Shown piece after piece: positions 20,505 to 29,022 of a DNA stretch of 64,000 nucleotides. The notes beneath the pieces are model-generated. The model worked only from the letters and a program-made list of their open reading frames with translations, did no database searches and was not told the origin of the DNA. Source of the stretch: Streptomyces dioscori. GTDB taxonomy: Bacteria > Actinomycetota > Actinomycetes > Streptomycetales > Streptomycetaceae. The translations under genes were made by a program, and so were the position numbers. The DNA lies in the NCBI RefSeq assembly GCF_003024195.1, contig NZ_KZ679046.1, forward strand, positions 1 through 64,000. Direction: 5' to 3'. Positions within the stretch are counted from its first letter, which is position 1, and every line of letters starts with the position of its first letter.

Positions 20505-21323
20505 TCAGACGAGCAGGTCGCCCTCGATCACGGTGACCGCGCGGCCCGAGAGCAGGGTGCGGTCGCCCCGGAGTTCCGTACGGACGCGCCCGGAGCGGGC
20601 CGAGGCCTGGAGGCCGGTGAGTTCGGTCCGGCCGAGGCGCTCCGACCAGAACGGGGCGAGGGCCGTGTGGGCGCTGCCGGTGACGGGGTCCTCGTCGATG
20701 CCGATGTTCGGGAAGAAGCAGCGGGACACGAAGTCGTAGCCCCGGGAGGGGTCTTCGGCGCGGGCCGTGGCGATGACGCCGCGTTCGGAGTAGCGCCCCA
20801 GGGACACGGTGTCCGGGGTCAGGCCCAGGACTGTCTTCTCGTCGGCGAGTTCGACGAGCAGGTCACCGATGTTCGGGCCGGTGTCATGGGTGGAGAGGGG
20901 CTCGGCGCCCAGGGCCGTCGCGACGCCCGCCGGGATCTCGACCGCGGTGAGCGGGGCGGTCGGGAAGTCCAGCGTGAGGGAGCCGTCGTCCCTGGGGGTC
21001 GCGATGAGCACACCGCTTCTCGTGGCGAACCGCACGGGGCCCTGTACGGCTCCCGTGGTGACCAGCACATGGGCGGTGGCGAGTGTCGCGTGGCCGCACA
21101 TCGCGACCTCGGCGGCGGGGGTGAACCAGCGCAGCGCCCAGTCGGCCTCACCTCCTTCGGGAAGGGGGTGGGCGAACGCCGTCTCGGCGTGGTTGACCTC
21201 CAGGGCCACGTTCTGCAGCCAGGCGTCGTCCGGGAAGGACGCCGAGGCGTCGAGGAGGAGGACCCCGGCCGGGTTGCCGGCGAAGGGGCGGTCGGTGAAG
21301 GCGTCGACGATACGAATCCGCAT
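20505..21323 (-). CDS. PhzF family isomerase/epimerase
   Basis: 272 residues with the two-lobed PhzF fold: N-terminal VDAFTDRPFAGNPAGV, the catalytic glutamate region NHAETAF, MCGHATLATAHVL, and a C-terminal FFPNIGIDEDPVTGSAHTALAPFW. PhzF isomerises a dihydroanthranilate in phenazine synthesis, but most family members, as probably this one, have unknown substrates because no phenazine genes are near. It is a single gene, convergent with CPBP and divergent from PadR. Confidence 0.9.
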   Translation of the reverse strand: MRIRIVDAFTDRPFAGNPAGVLLLDASASFPDDAWLQNVALEVNHAETAFAHPLPEGGEADWALRWFTPAAEVAMCGHATLATAHVLVTTGAVQGPVRFATRSGVLIATPRDDGSLTLDFPTAPLTAVEIPAGVATALGAEPLSTHDTGPNIGDLLVELADEKTVLGLTPDTVSLGRYSERGVIATARAEDPSRGYDFVSRCFFPNIGIDEDPVTGSAHTALAPFWSERLGRTELTGLQASARSGRVRTELRGDRTLLSGRAVTVIEGDLLV

Positions 21324-21420
21324 GCGCCCGACGCTAGGCGCTGCTCAGGGGCGTGGACCAAGGCCAATCCGGGACGGGCGGCCCTCTTCCGCTGGAAGGG
21401 GCTTGTCGGGCGAGCTGTTC

Positions 21421-21456
21421 CGATATATCGTTGACGCATCGCGACAGATCAACGAT
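21421..21456 (+). promoter_or_regulatory. probable PadR operator/promoter
   Basis: An inverted repeat ATCGTTGA (21427-21434) and TCAACGAT (21449-21456) with a 14-base spacer lies just upstream of the PadR start. It is preceded by the perfect palindrome cgatatatcg (21421-21430). PadR proteins usually repress their own gene by binding such sites. Confidence 0.6.
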
Positions 21457-21473
21457 GGAATGGAGTGATGGCG

Positions 21474-22139
21474 ATGCGTTCCCATGGAGAGGAATACGGA
21501 CCGGGCTTCGGCCCCGGTCATGGGCATGGACACGGCCGTGGACGCGGCCGGGGTGGCCCTGGTGGCCCTGGCGGTCCCGGTGAAGGCGGCTTCGAAGGCA
21601 GGCGCGGGGCGTTCGGCCCCTTCGGGCCCGGCTTCGGTGGTCCCGGCTTCGGCCCGGGCCCCTGGGGCGGGCGCGGCGGCCGGGGCGGACCGCGCGGCAG
21701 GGCGCGGCGCGGCGATGTGCGCGCGTCGATCCTGGCCCTGCTCAAGGACCGGCCCATGCACGGCTACGAGATGATCCAGGAGATCGCCGAGCGCAGCGGC
21801 GGGGCGTGGAAGCCCAGCCCCGGCTCGGTGTACCCCACCCTTCAGCTGCTGGAGGACGAAGGTCTGATCAGCAGTGCGACCGACGGCGGCAAGAAGCTGT
21901 TCTCGCTGACCGAGGAGGGTCGCGCCGCGGCCGAGGAAGGCCCGGAAGCGCCCTGGGAGGACGCGGGGCGCGGGGTCGACTGGGAGGCGCTGAGCGACAT
22001 CCGGCAGGCCGGCTTCGGTCTGATGGAGGCGTTCGGGCAGGTCTGGAAGACCGGCAGCAAGGAGCAGCGCGAGAAGGCGCTGGCCGTCATCAACGAATCA
22101 CGCAAGAAGCTGTATCTGATCCTCGCCGACGAGGACTGA
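21474..22139 (+). CDS. PadR-family transcriptional regulator
   Basis: About 221 residues. The N-terminal 75 are an unusual histidine-, glycine- and arginine-rich disordered tail (GHGHGHGRGRGRGG, FGPGFGGPGFG). The PadR winged helix follows (DVRASILALLKDRPMHGYEM, SPGSVYPTLQLLEDEGLI, TEEGRAAAEE), then a helical dimerisation region. ATG 21474 suits GGAG at 21462-21465; ATG 21468 is too close. The His-rich tail could bind metal. No target gene is adjacent except its own promoter, so autoregulation is likely. Confidence 0.88.
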   Translation: MRSHGEEYGPGFGPGHGHGHGRGRGRGGPGGPGGPGEGGFEGRRGAFGPFGPGFGGPGFGPGPWGGRGGRGGPRGRARRGDVRASILALLKDRPMHGYEMIQEIAERSGGAWKPSPGSVYPTLQLLEDEGLISSATDGGKKLFSLTEEGRAAAEEGPEAPWEDAGRGVDWEALSDIRQAGFGLMEAFGQVWKTGSKEQREKALAVINESRKKLYLILADED

Positions 22140-22182
22140 TGGGGCACCCGGCCGAACGGGCCGTGACGGCGGGCCGCGCCAA

Positions 22183-22212
22183 GGGGGGTGCCTCGACTTC
22201 GAGGTGCCCCCC
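22183..22212. terminator. hairpin between PadR and SRPBCC genes
   Basis: ggggggtgcctcg and cgaggtgcccccc pair with a two-base mismatch in the middle and a short loop. They lie between convergent genes, so this is a probable bidirectional terminator. Confidence 0.55.
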
Positions 22213-22280
22213 ATGCGGCCGGGGGACGGAGTGGGGGCTGCGTGCGTGTGGAAATGTGTGTGGGGGTGGCGGGGAGTCCT

Positions 22281-22709
22281 TCAGGAGACGAGCCCGCTCA
22301 GTTTGCGCAGGGACTCGTTGAGGGCCGCCGTGGCCGAGTCCTTGAGCTTGCCCGCCATCAGTGAGACGGCGGCGCCCGTGAACTCGCCGTCGATACGGAC
22401 CGTGGTGGCTTCCCCGTCCGGAATCAGGGTGTAGCGCGTGGTGACCGTGACGGACATCGGCCCCTTGCCGCGGATCGCGAGCGTACGGGCCGTCTCCAGC
22501 TCCTCGATGGTCCAGTTCACCTCGGCGGGGAAACCCATGAGCTTCATGTTCTCCTCGAAGGTGCCGCCGACTTCGAGAGTCTCCGGGCCGCCCTTGGGGA
22601 AGCTGGTGTGGGTGGAGTTCCACTCGCCGTACGAGGAGAAGTCCGTGAGCTGCGCCCAGACCTTCTCGGCGGGCGCCTCGATCCGTGCTTCCGCGCTGAC
22701 TTCGGCCAT
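22281..22709 (-). CDS. SRPBCC family protein (CoxG-like)
   Basis: 142 residues of the START/Bet v1-like SRPBCC fold: VSAEARIEAPAEKVWAQLTD, YGEWNSTHTSFPKGGPE, then a C-terminal helix ending in LNESLRKLSGLVS. These proteins bind hydrophobic ligands or act as chaperones; CoxG members help carbon monoxide dehydrogenase, but no such genes are here. The ligand is unknown. Confidence 0.85.
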   Translation of the reverse strand: MAEVSAEARIEAPAEKVWAQLTDFSSYGEWNSTHTSFPKGGPETLEVGGTFEENMKLMGFPAEVNWTIEELETARTLAIRGKGPMSVTVTTRYTLIPDGEATTVRIDGEFTGAAVSLMAGKLKDSATAALNESLRKLSGLVS

Positions 22710-22837
22710 GCGGCCACCCCTTTGTCTCGGGCGCTGCGCCGGGCGCAGCTGGCTACGGTGTCGCGGAACGTAGCCGTAGAACCGTGAACATTCAATACTG
22801 ATGAACCGTCAGGGAGTGTGGAGGTGCGGCGGCGGGG

Positions 22838-23065
22838 TCAGTGCATCCGTCGTATCACCGCCGCGTCGAACACGTCCCACGCGCGCGGGAAAGGCCCTTC
22901 GTCGTGGCAGTGCCATGCCTCCCAGAACAGGTCGGCGAGCAGTGCGTCCTCGGGTGCGTAGACCCGGTACACGTACTGTCTGCCGTCCACCGACGGCAGG
23001 GCCACCAGCCAGCACCTGCTCTCCATGTCCGTGTGGACGAGCGCCGGAGCGACACGGTTGCGCAA
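22838..23065 (-). CDS. small hypothetical protein
   Basis: 75 residues: a compact globular-looking sequence (CWLVALPSVDGRQYVYRVYA, DLFWEAWHCHDEGPFPRAWD) without a recognised domain. Codon bias is typical, and the aromatic-rich composition argues for a real protein. An internal ATG (MESRCW) is an alternative start. No operon partner is evident. Confidence 0.6.
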   Translation of the reverse strand: MRNRVAPALVHTDMESRCWLVALPSVDGRQYVYRVYAPEDALLADLFWEAWHCHDEGPFPRAWDVFDAAVIRRMH

Positions 23066-23224
23066 GGGGCGCAGAGCAAAGCGGCGCGCGCTGGGTGCGG
23101 GGGAAACAGCGTGATGTCATCCGTAAGGAGGAGGAGCCGGACACCGGTGCCCACCCTGTGTCGGACGCGAGAATGCTTCCCCGCGCGGATGACGGGATGC
23201 CGACGGGCTGATGAGGTGAGAGAC

Positions 23225-23773
23225 GTGCAACACCGTCTTTCCCACAGCCCCCACCAGCAGGCCGCCGAGCGCGGCCCGGTGGGCCCCGATGCCGAGGCCC
23301 ACCTCAGTGCCGAGCTGGCGGCGATGGTCGCGAGTGCGCGCAGAAGGGCGTTGCGGGACGGTGACCGGCAGATCGACACGGCTCACCTGCTGCATACGCT
23401 CCTGGAGTCGGACCCCGAGGTGCGCGAAGCCTTCGAGAGCGGCCCGCAGGTCGCCCGGCTGCTCGGCTATCTCGTCCAGCGCAGCATCGGCTACGGGCTC
23501 CGCTGGCAGAGTTCCGTCGAGGACTCCGGTGCCGTACCGACGGTGACCGGGGACGGCTGGTCGCCGGTGGCGGCCGGCGTCATGGCGGACGCGTACGCCC
23601 GTGCCGTGCGGCGGGGTGAGCCGTTCGCGGACGGCGTCGACCTGCTCGCCGCGCTCGTCGCCGAACCCGAGTCGCGGGCCGTGGAGGTGCTGGGGCGCGC
23701 GGGGGTCGACGTACCGGAGCTGCTGGTGCGCCTGGACGGTGTGGCGGAGCGGGAGCGGGGTCTCGAAGCCTGA
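23225..23773 (+). CDS. Clp N-terminal repeat domain protein
   Basis: 182 residues. It carries two Clp-N-like repeats without any ATPase: the first with QIDTAHLLHTLLESDPEVREAF, the second with FADGVDLLAALVAEPESRAVEVL. The Clp N-domain is the adaptor and substrate docking region of ClpC/ClpA, so a stand-alone copy may act as an adaptor or a decoy. GTG 23225 has GAGG 9-12 bases upstream; GTG 23216 is another option. No clp gene is adjacent. Confidence 0.78.
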   Translation: MQHRLSHSPHQQAAERGPVGPDAEAHLSAELAAMVASARRRALRDGDRQIDTAHLLHTLLESDPEVREAFESGPQVARLLGYLVQRSIGYGLRWQSSVEDSGAVPTVTGDGWSPVAAGVMADAYARAVRRGEPFADGVDLLAALVAEPESRAVEVLGRAGVDVPELLVRLDGVAERERGLEA

Positions 23774-23905
23774 ACCCGGGCCTCCGGGCCTCCGGGCCGC
23801 CGGGCGTTCGGCCGTCGGCGGGATCGGTGCGTACGGGCATGCGCGCGTCCATTCGCTGAGACAGGTGTCAACAGGGGTGACGCTCATGTCGTCGCCTGTC
23901 ATCAT

Positions 23906-24955
23906 GTGCCGGTGCATACGTCAGAGATCAGTCGGGGCAACCGTGGCAGAGGCGTCGGGCTGGGGCTCGCGCTCGGATCGGCGGTCGCCTTCGGCGGCTC
24001 CGGCGTCGCCGCCAAACCGTTGATCGAGGCAGGCCTCGACCCTCTGCACGTCGTCTGGCTGCGCGTCGCGGGCGCCGCACTGGTCATGCTGCCGCTGGCC
24101 GTGCGCCACCGGAGCCTCGTGCGTGAACGTCCCGCGCTGCTCGCCGGATTCGGACTGCTGGCCGTCGCCGGTGTCCAGGCCTGCTACTTCGCCTCCATCT
24201 CCCGGATACCCGTCGGCGTCGCGCTGCTCGTGGAGTACCTCGCGCCGGCGCTGGTCCTCGGGTGGGTGCGGTTCGTGCAGCGCCGGCCCGTCACCCGTGC
24301 CGCGGCCCTCGGAGTCGTCCTGGCCGTCGGCGGTCTCGCCTGTGTCGTCGAAGTGTGGGCGGGGCTGAGCTTCGACGTCCTCGGACTGCTGCTGGCGCTC
24401 GGCGCCGCGTGCTGCCAGGTCGGTTACTTCGTCCTGTCCGACCAGGGCGGCGACGCGGGGGAGGCGGCGCCGGCCCCGCTCGGCGTCATCGCGTACGGGC
24501 TGCTCGTCGGTGCGCTCGTGCTGACGCTCGTGGCGCGGCCGTGGGGCATGGACTGGTCGGTCCTCGGCGGCGATGCGGACATGGACGGGACGACCGTGGC
24601 CGCCTCACTGCTCCTGGGGTGGATCGTATTGATCGCGACGGTCGTCGCCTACGTGACCGGTGTTCTCGCGGTGCGCAGGCTCTCGCCCCAGGTGGCCGGA
24701 GTCGTGGCCTGCCTGGAGGCGGTCATCGCTACCGTGCTCGCCTGGGTCCTCCTCGGGGAGCATCTCTCGGCGCCCCAGATCATCGGCGGAGCGGTGGTGC
24801 TGTGCGGTGCGTTCATCGCGCAGACGTCCGCGCCCGCGAAGGGATCGCAGGCTCCGGTGGCACAAGGCACGGCAGGCACGGTAGGTGTGGACGGTGTGGA
24901 CGGTGTGGACGGCGTCGAGGAGGAGCGGCTGTCCGGGCGGGGCAGCGCCGGCTAG
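23906..24955 (+). CDS. EamA/DMT family transporter
   Basis: 349 residues with ten predicted membrane spans in two EamA repeats (AFGGSGVAAKPLIEAGLDPL, VAYVTGVLAVRRLSPQVAGV, LEAVIATVLAWVLLGEHL). It probably exports an amino acid or other small metabolite. The C-terminal tail is disordered and contains a GVDGVDGVDGV tract from GTGGACGGT repeats at about 24886-24915. GTG 23906 lacks a good ribosome site; GTG 23912 is an alternative. A palindromic terminator follows. Confidence 0.88.
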   Translation: MPVHTSEISRGNRGRGVGLGLALGSAVAFGGSGVAAKPLIEAGLDPLHVVWLRVAGAALVMLPLAVRHRSLVRERPALLAGFGLLAVAGVQACYFASISRIPVGVALLVEYLAPALVLGWVRFVQRRPVTRAAALGVVLAVGGLACVVEVWAGLSFDVLGLLLALGAACCQVGYFVLSDQGGDAGEAAPAPLGVIAYGLLVGALVLTLVARPWGMDWSVLGGDADMDGTTVAASLLLGWIVLIATVVAYVTGVLAVRRLSPQVAGVVACLEAVIATVLAWVLLGEHLSAPQIIGGAVVLCGAFIAQTSAPAKGSQAPVAQGTAGTVGVDGVDGVDGVEEERLSGRGSAG

Positions 24956-24965
24956 GGCCGTGCCG

Positions 24966-24992
24966 TGTGGGCCCACCCCTGTAGGGCCCACA
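24966..24992. terminator. bidirectional terminator after the EamA gene
   Basis: tgtgggccc and gggcccaca form a 9-bp perfect stem with a 9-base loop, between two convergent genes. Confidence 0.75.
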
Positions 24993-25047
24993 CAGCAGAC
25001 GTCGTCCGTAGCGTGATTCGCGTACGTGAAAGTCGCCCGTACACCGG

Positions 25048-25728
25048 TCACTTCGGCAGGTAGTCCGGGATCTCCGTGCCCGGAGCCAGGTCGTCGGCCG
25101 GCACGGGGGCTCCGTAGGTCGTGCGGACGGGGAGGACTCCGGTCCAGTGGGGCAGGCCCAGGTCCTCGGGCTCGTCGTTCGGGCCGCCGGTGCGCAGCTT
25201 GGCCGAGACCTCGTCGAGGTCCAGCCGCAGTACGGAGGTCGCCGCCAGCTCCTTGGCGTTGGCGGCCCGGGAGTCGTACGAGCGGCCCGGCACCACGTGG
25301 TCGACCAGTGCGTCCAGAGCCTGTCGCTTCTCCTGCGGGTCCGTCACCTGGTGCGCCACGCCGTGCACCACGACCGACCGGTAGTTGATCGAGTGGTGGA
25401 AGGCCGAGCGGGCCAGTACGAGCCCGTCCACGTGGGTGACGGTGAGGCAGACCGGCAGTCCCGGGTCGGTCTGCCCCGCCATCCGCAGCGGGCGCGAACC
25501 GGTCGAGCCGTGCACGTAGAGCCGCTCGCCGACCCTTCCGTACAGCGTGGGCAGCACGACGGGCGCCCCGTCGCGGACGAAACCGAGGTGGCAGACGTAC
25601 CCCTCGTCGAGGATCGCGTGCACCATCTCGTGGTCGTACGCGGCGCGCTCCCGGGAACGGGTGGGGACCGTGCGGTCGGTCGGGGTGTAGGCGGCGGTGG
25701 CGGGGCGCGGGGTGGCCGTCTCCGTCAT
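25048..25728 (-). CDS. pyridoxamine 5'-phosphate oxidase-like flavoprotein
   Basis: 226 residues of the FMN-binding split-barrel type: HLGFVRDGAPVVLPTLYGR, LYVHGSTGSRPLRM, VTHVDGLVLARSAFHHSINYRSVVV. The family includes PNPOx, NimA-type nitroreductases and heme-binding relatives. It is transcribed divergently from a MocR/PdxR-type regulator with 93 bases between the starts, so the pair is probably a regulator and its target linked to PLP or a related flavin reaction. Confidence 0.85.
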   Translation of the reverse strand: MTETATPRPATAAYTPTDRTVPTRSRERAAYDHEMVHAILDEGYVCHLGFVRDGAPVVLPTLYGRVGERLYVHGSTGSRPLRMAGQTDPGLPVCLTVTHVDGLVLARSAFHHSINYRSVVVHGVAHQVTDPQEKRQALDALVDHVVPGRSYDSRAANAKELAATSVLRLDLDEVSAKLRTGGPNDEPEDLGLPHWTGVLPVRTTYGAPVPADDLAPGTEIPDYLPK

Positions 25729-25821
25729 GAGGCTCTCCAGGTGGGCGTCGTGCGGGGTGGTCTGCCGGGGCGGGGTGCGTTCAGCTTGCGTCGTTTTTTG
25801 TACTAGTGCATACTCTGCTTT
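25729..25821. promoter_or_regulatory. shared divergent promoter of the PNPOx-like and MocR genes
   Basis: The right part has an AT-richer segment, ttttttgtactagtgcatac. TACTCT at 25811-25816 is a -10-like hexamer 6 bases before the GTG start of the regulator, whose message would then be leaderless. The palindromic core actagt within gtactagtgc is a candidate MocR binding site. No clear -35 is assigned. Confidence 0.5.
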
Positions 25822-27159
25822 GTGCTAGGAGAGTATCGGATCGAAGGCAGGCGCGCAGCCGAGATTGCCGCCAGTGTCGAGCGCGCGGTGGGTTCGGGGG
25901 AGCTGGAGCCCGGCCAACTGCTGCCGCCGATGCGGGAGTTGGCGTCCCGCCTTGAGGTGAATCCCAACACCGTCGCGGCCGCCTACCGCACCCTGCGTGA
26001 ACGCGGAGTCATCGAGACCGCGGGCCGGCGCGGCAGCCGCGTGCGCTCCAAGCCGGCGACGACCGCACGGGAGCTGGCCCGGCTGGACGTCCCGCCCGGT
26101 GTGCGGAACCTGTCGGACGGCAATCCGGACCCCGCCCTGCTGCCTTCTCTCCGTGAGGCGTTCGCGGCGGCCGTGGAGCTCGCGGACCGCGAACCGACGC
26201 TCTACGGAGAGGCCTCCGTGGATCCGGAACTGGCCCGGCTCGCCCGCGCCGACCTCGACGCGGACGGAGTGCCCGACGGGCCGGTCGCGGTCGCCTCGGG
26301 GTCGCTCGACGGCATCGAACGGGTGCTGGCCGCGCACCTGAGGCCGGGGGACGCGGTCGCGGTGGAGGATCCCGGCTGGCACAGCGTGCTCGACCTCGTC
26401 CCGGCCCTCGGGCTGCGGGCCGTGCCCGTCAGGGTCGACGCCGAGGGGCCGCTGCCCGATGCCGTACGAGCCGCTCTGGAAGGGGGTGCGCGGGCGCTGA
26501 TCGTCACCGACCGCGCGCAGAACCCGACCGGGGCGGCGGTGAGCGCCACGCGCGCGCGTGCGCTGCGGGCCGTGCTGGAGCAGTACCCGGAGATGCTGCT
26601 CGTCGAGGACGACCACGGGCACCGGATCGTGGATCTGCCGCTCCATCCGCTGGCCGGAGTGACCCGGCACTGGGCCTTCACCCGCTCGGTCGCCAAGGCC
26701 TACGGGCCCGATCTGCGGCTGGCCGTGCTGACCGGCGATCCGGTCACCATGGACCGGGTGCGGGGGCGGCAGCGGCTGGGGCCGGGATGGGTCAGCCGGT
26801 TGCTGCAGCGGGCCGTGGTGGGGCTGTGGGTGGGTGGGGCTGTGGACACCGGGGTTGTGGCGGCGGCGTACCGGCTTCGGCGGGACGCGCTGATCGGTGC
26901 GCTCGCCGAGCGGGGGGTCGAGGCGTGGGGGCGGAGTGGGATGAACGTGTGGGTGCCCGTTCCGGATGAGACCGGGGCTGTTGCGCGGTTGCTGCACTCC
27001 GGGTGGGGTGTGGCCGCTGGGGCGCGGTTTCGGATGGACGCGCCTCCTGGGTTGAGGATCACCGTTTCTACGCTTGCGCCGGGTGAGGTGGGGGTGGTGG
27101 CGGATGCGGTTGCTTCGGCGGTGGGGGTGGGGGTGGGGCCGGGGCGGCGGTATGTCTGA
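25822..27159 (+). CDS. MocR/PdxR-type regulator (GntR domain fused to aminotransferase-like domain)
   Basis: 445 residues. The N-terminal GntR winged helix (LEPGQLLPPMRELASRLEVN, NTVAAAYRTLRERGVIE) is fused to a fold type I aminotransferase-like domain with LIVTDRAQNPTGAAVS and a PLP-lysine region TRSVAKAYGPDLRL. MocR proteins sense PLP or aminated metabolites. The divergent PNPOx-like gene suggests a vitamin B6-linked switch. GTG 25822 has no Shine-Dalgarno and lies just after a -10-like box, consistent with leaderless translation. The last 15 codons are valine- and glycine-rich. Confidence 0.88.
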   Translation: MLGEYRIEGRRAAEIAASVERAVGSGELEPGQLLPPMRELASRLEVNPNTVAAAYRTLRERGVIETAGRRGSRVRSKPATTARELARLDVPPGVRNLSDGNPDPALLPSLREAFAAAVELADREPTLYGEASVDPELARLARADLDADGVPDGPVAVASGSLDGIERVLAAHLRPGDAVAVEDPGWHSVLDLVPALGLRAVPVRVDAEGPLPDAVRAALEGGARALIVTDRAQNPTGAAVSATRARALRAVLEQYPEMLLVEDDHGHRIVDLPLHPLAGVTRHWAFTRSVAKAYGPDLRLAVLTGDPVTMDRVRGRQRLGPGWVSRLLQRAVVGLWVGGAVDTGVVAAAYRLRRDALIGALAERGVEAWGRSGMNVWVPVPDETGAVARLLHSGWGVAAGARFRMDAPPGLRITVSTLAPGEVGVVADAVASAVGVGVGPGRRYV

Positions 27160-27260
27160 GGGGGGGGTGCCGGCGACGGTTTGCGCCCCCGCCGCCCCTT
27201 CCCGTTCCCGTCCACGCATGGGGGCTGCGCCCCCTCGCCCCCCTGATCGCGCTTCGCGCT

Positions 27261-27340
27261 CGTCCTCAGACGCCGGACGGGCTGAGTGGGTGGCCTCTCC
27301 GGCGTTTGAGGACCGGGGGTTCGGGGGCGGAGCCCCCGAG
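27261..27340. repeat. Streptomyces dispersed inverted-repeat element with hairpin
   Basis: cgtcctcagacgccgg (27261-27276) and ccggcgtttgaggac (27299-27313) are inverted copies of a motif I recognise as very common between Streptomyces genes. A second hairpin cgggggc-gga-gcccccg follows (about 27322-27338). Together they may terminate the MocR transcript. Confidence 0.6.
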
Positions 27341-27442
27341 CACGTGACGGGAATGGGTAGGGGCGCTCATGCGTCACCCTTGCGGGTGCAACCTCGTAGG
27401 ACAAGCGAGACTTTTGGTTCGGTATCGCGTAGCGTCGCTTAC

Positions 27443-28345
27443 ATGTTGAATTTGGAGCGGCTGCGCACTCTCGATGCCCTCGCCCGCCACGGGTCGGTCG
27501 GTGGTGCGGCCGACGGGCTGCATGTGACGACCTCGGCGGTCTCCCAGCAGATGTCCAAGCTGGAGCGCGAAGTGGGACAGCAGCTGCTCGCGAAGAACGG
27601 GCGGGGGGTGCGCCTGACCGACGCCGGGCGGCTGCTCGCCGACCATGCCGCCCGGATCCTGTCCCAGGTCGAGCTCGCCCAGTCCGATCTGGAGGCGCAG
27701 CGCGGGCAGGTGGTGGGGGAGTTGCGGCTGTCCGCGTTCCCCACGGCGGCGCGCGGGTTGTTCCCCGCGGCCCTGGCCGCGCTGCGCGCCGGGCATCCCG
27801 GGCTGCGGGTGCGCTCGCGCGAGCTGGAGCCGGAGGACGGGGTGGCCGGGGTGCTGCGCGGCGACATCGATCTGGCGGTGGTGCTCGACTGGTACAACAG
27901 GCCATTGCCCCTGACCGAGGGACTGGTCAAGGCCTCACTGCTCGACGACCCCGCCGATGTGGCGATGCCCGCGGGGCATCGCCTCGCCGATCGTGCGGAG
28001 GTGGATCTGGAGGACTTCGCCGACGACGAGTGGATCGCCTGGGAGGAGGGCGAGTTCTGTCATGAGTGGCTGCTGTTCACCCTGCGGGGCAAGGGGATCG
28101 AGCCGGTGATCGCCCACCGCGCGGAGGAGCACCACACCCAGCTCGCCCTGGTCGCGGCGGGGCTCGGTGTGTGTGTCGCGCCCAGACTCGGGCGCGGTCC
28201 GGTGCCGGCGGGGGTGCGGACGGTCCCGGTGCGGCACCGGGTCACCAGACATGTGTACGCGGTGTGGCGGGCGGACGCCGACCGCCGCCCGTCGATCAGA
28301 GCGGTGGCGGACGCGCTGCGGACGGCGGGGGCGGCGTACGGATGA
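27443..28345 (+). CDS. LysR-family transcriptional regulator
   Basis: 300 residues. The N-terminal LysR helix-turn-helix (LNLERLRTLDALARHGSVGGAA, TSAVSQQMSKLEREVG, GVRLTDAG) precedes a substrate-binding type 2 effector domain (VVGELRLSAF, DIDLAVVLDW). ATG 27443 starts exactly at the canonical LysR N-terminus and has no clear ribosome site; TAGCGT lies 8-13 bases upstream, so it may be leaderless. The gene downstream is convergent and the target is unknown. Confidence 0.88.
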   Translation: MLNLERLRTLDALARHGSVGGAADGLHVTTSAVSQQMSKLEREVGQQLLAKNGRGVRLTDAGRLLADHAARILSQVELAQSDLEAQRGQVVGELRLSAFPTAARGLFPAALAALRAGHPGLRVRSRELEPEDGVAGVLRGDIDLAVVLDWYNRPLPLTEGLVKASLLDDPADVAMPAGHRLADRAEVDLEDFADDEWIAWEEGEFCHEWLLFTLRGKGIEPVIAHRAEEHHTQLALVAAGLGVCVAPRLGRGPVPAGVRTVPVRHRVTRHVYAVWRADADRRPSIRAVADALRTAGAAYG

Positions 28346-28366
28346 CACCGCCCGCCCCGCTCACCG

Positions 28367-28834
28367 TCACAGATCGGCGAGTTTGCGGAAGTCCCAGGAG
28401 GCCGTCGCCTCGGGTGTCAGCCGCATCCAGGCATGTCTGCCGTCGTGCGGCATCTCGTCCAGGCCGAAGTTCTTGTGGGCGAACAGCCGCTCCACGGCGT
28501 CGAGTTCGGGGCAGGGTTCGCCCGTGCGCGGCACCTCGCCGACGAACTCGACCGAGCCCGACACCTCGACGCCCCGCAACTGGTCGTACTCCTCGCCCGT
28601 GTCGACGACCACGGCCACCCGGGGGTCGCGGCGCAGGTCGGCCCATCGCTTGCTGCGGGTGATCGAGTACAGCCAGAGCGACTTGCCGTCCCAGACGAAC
28701 CAGAGCGTGCTGACATGCGGGGCGCCGTCCGCGGAGACGGTCGCGACGCGGCAGGTGCGCTGGGTGGTCAGGAACTCGTCCAGCTCCTCGGGCGTCATCA
28801 TGATTCTTCGTCCCCGGCGCTGAGTGACGGCCAT
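28367..28834 (-). CDS. PPOX-class FMN/F420-binding protein
   Basis: 155 residues with the split-barrel fold: TQRTCRVATVSADGAPHVST, LWFVWDGKSLWLYS and VAVVVDTGEEYDQLRGVEV. Actinobacterial relatives bind F420 or FMN and reduce or oxidise small molecules. It is convergent with the LysR gene, and the substrate is unknown. Confidence 0.82.
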   Translation of the reverse strand: MAVTQRRGRRIMMTPEELDEFLTTQRTCRVATVSADGAPHVSTLWFVWDGKSLWLYSITRSKRWADLRRDPRVAVVVDTGEEYDQLRGVEVSGSVEFVGEVPRTGEPCPELDAVERLFAHKNFGLDEMPHDGRHAWMRLTPEATASWDFRKLADL

Positions 28835-29022
28835 GCGGCTCCCTCTTCTCCGACTGCTGCGACATCTGCCACGGCATCTCCTGAGCGATGCCTGATGCCG
28901 CGTCAGGAAAGCATGGGTCGTCTTCCGTCCGTACGCAATGGTGGCTACGCTCGCCCGCCATCGCCGGTCGGACCGAACTGGTCCGGGTGGACCGGGAAGA
29001 CCGTTCGCGACAGGGGAAAGCC

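Noticed and set aside
20505..21323. Phenazine biosynthesis function for the PhzF-like gene
   Set aside because: No other phenazine genes are nearby and most PhzF-fold proteins have other or unknown substrates.
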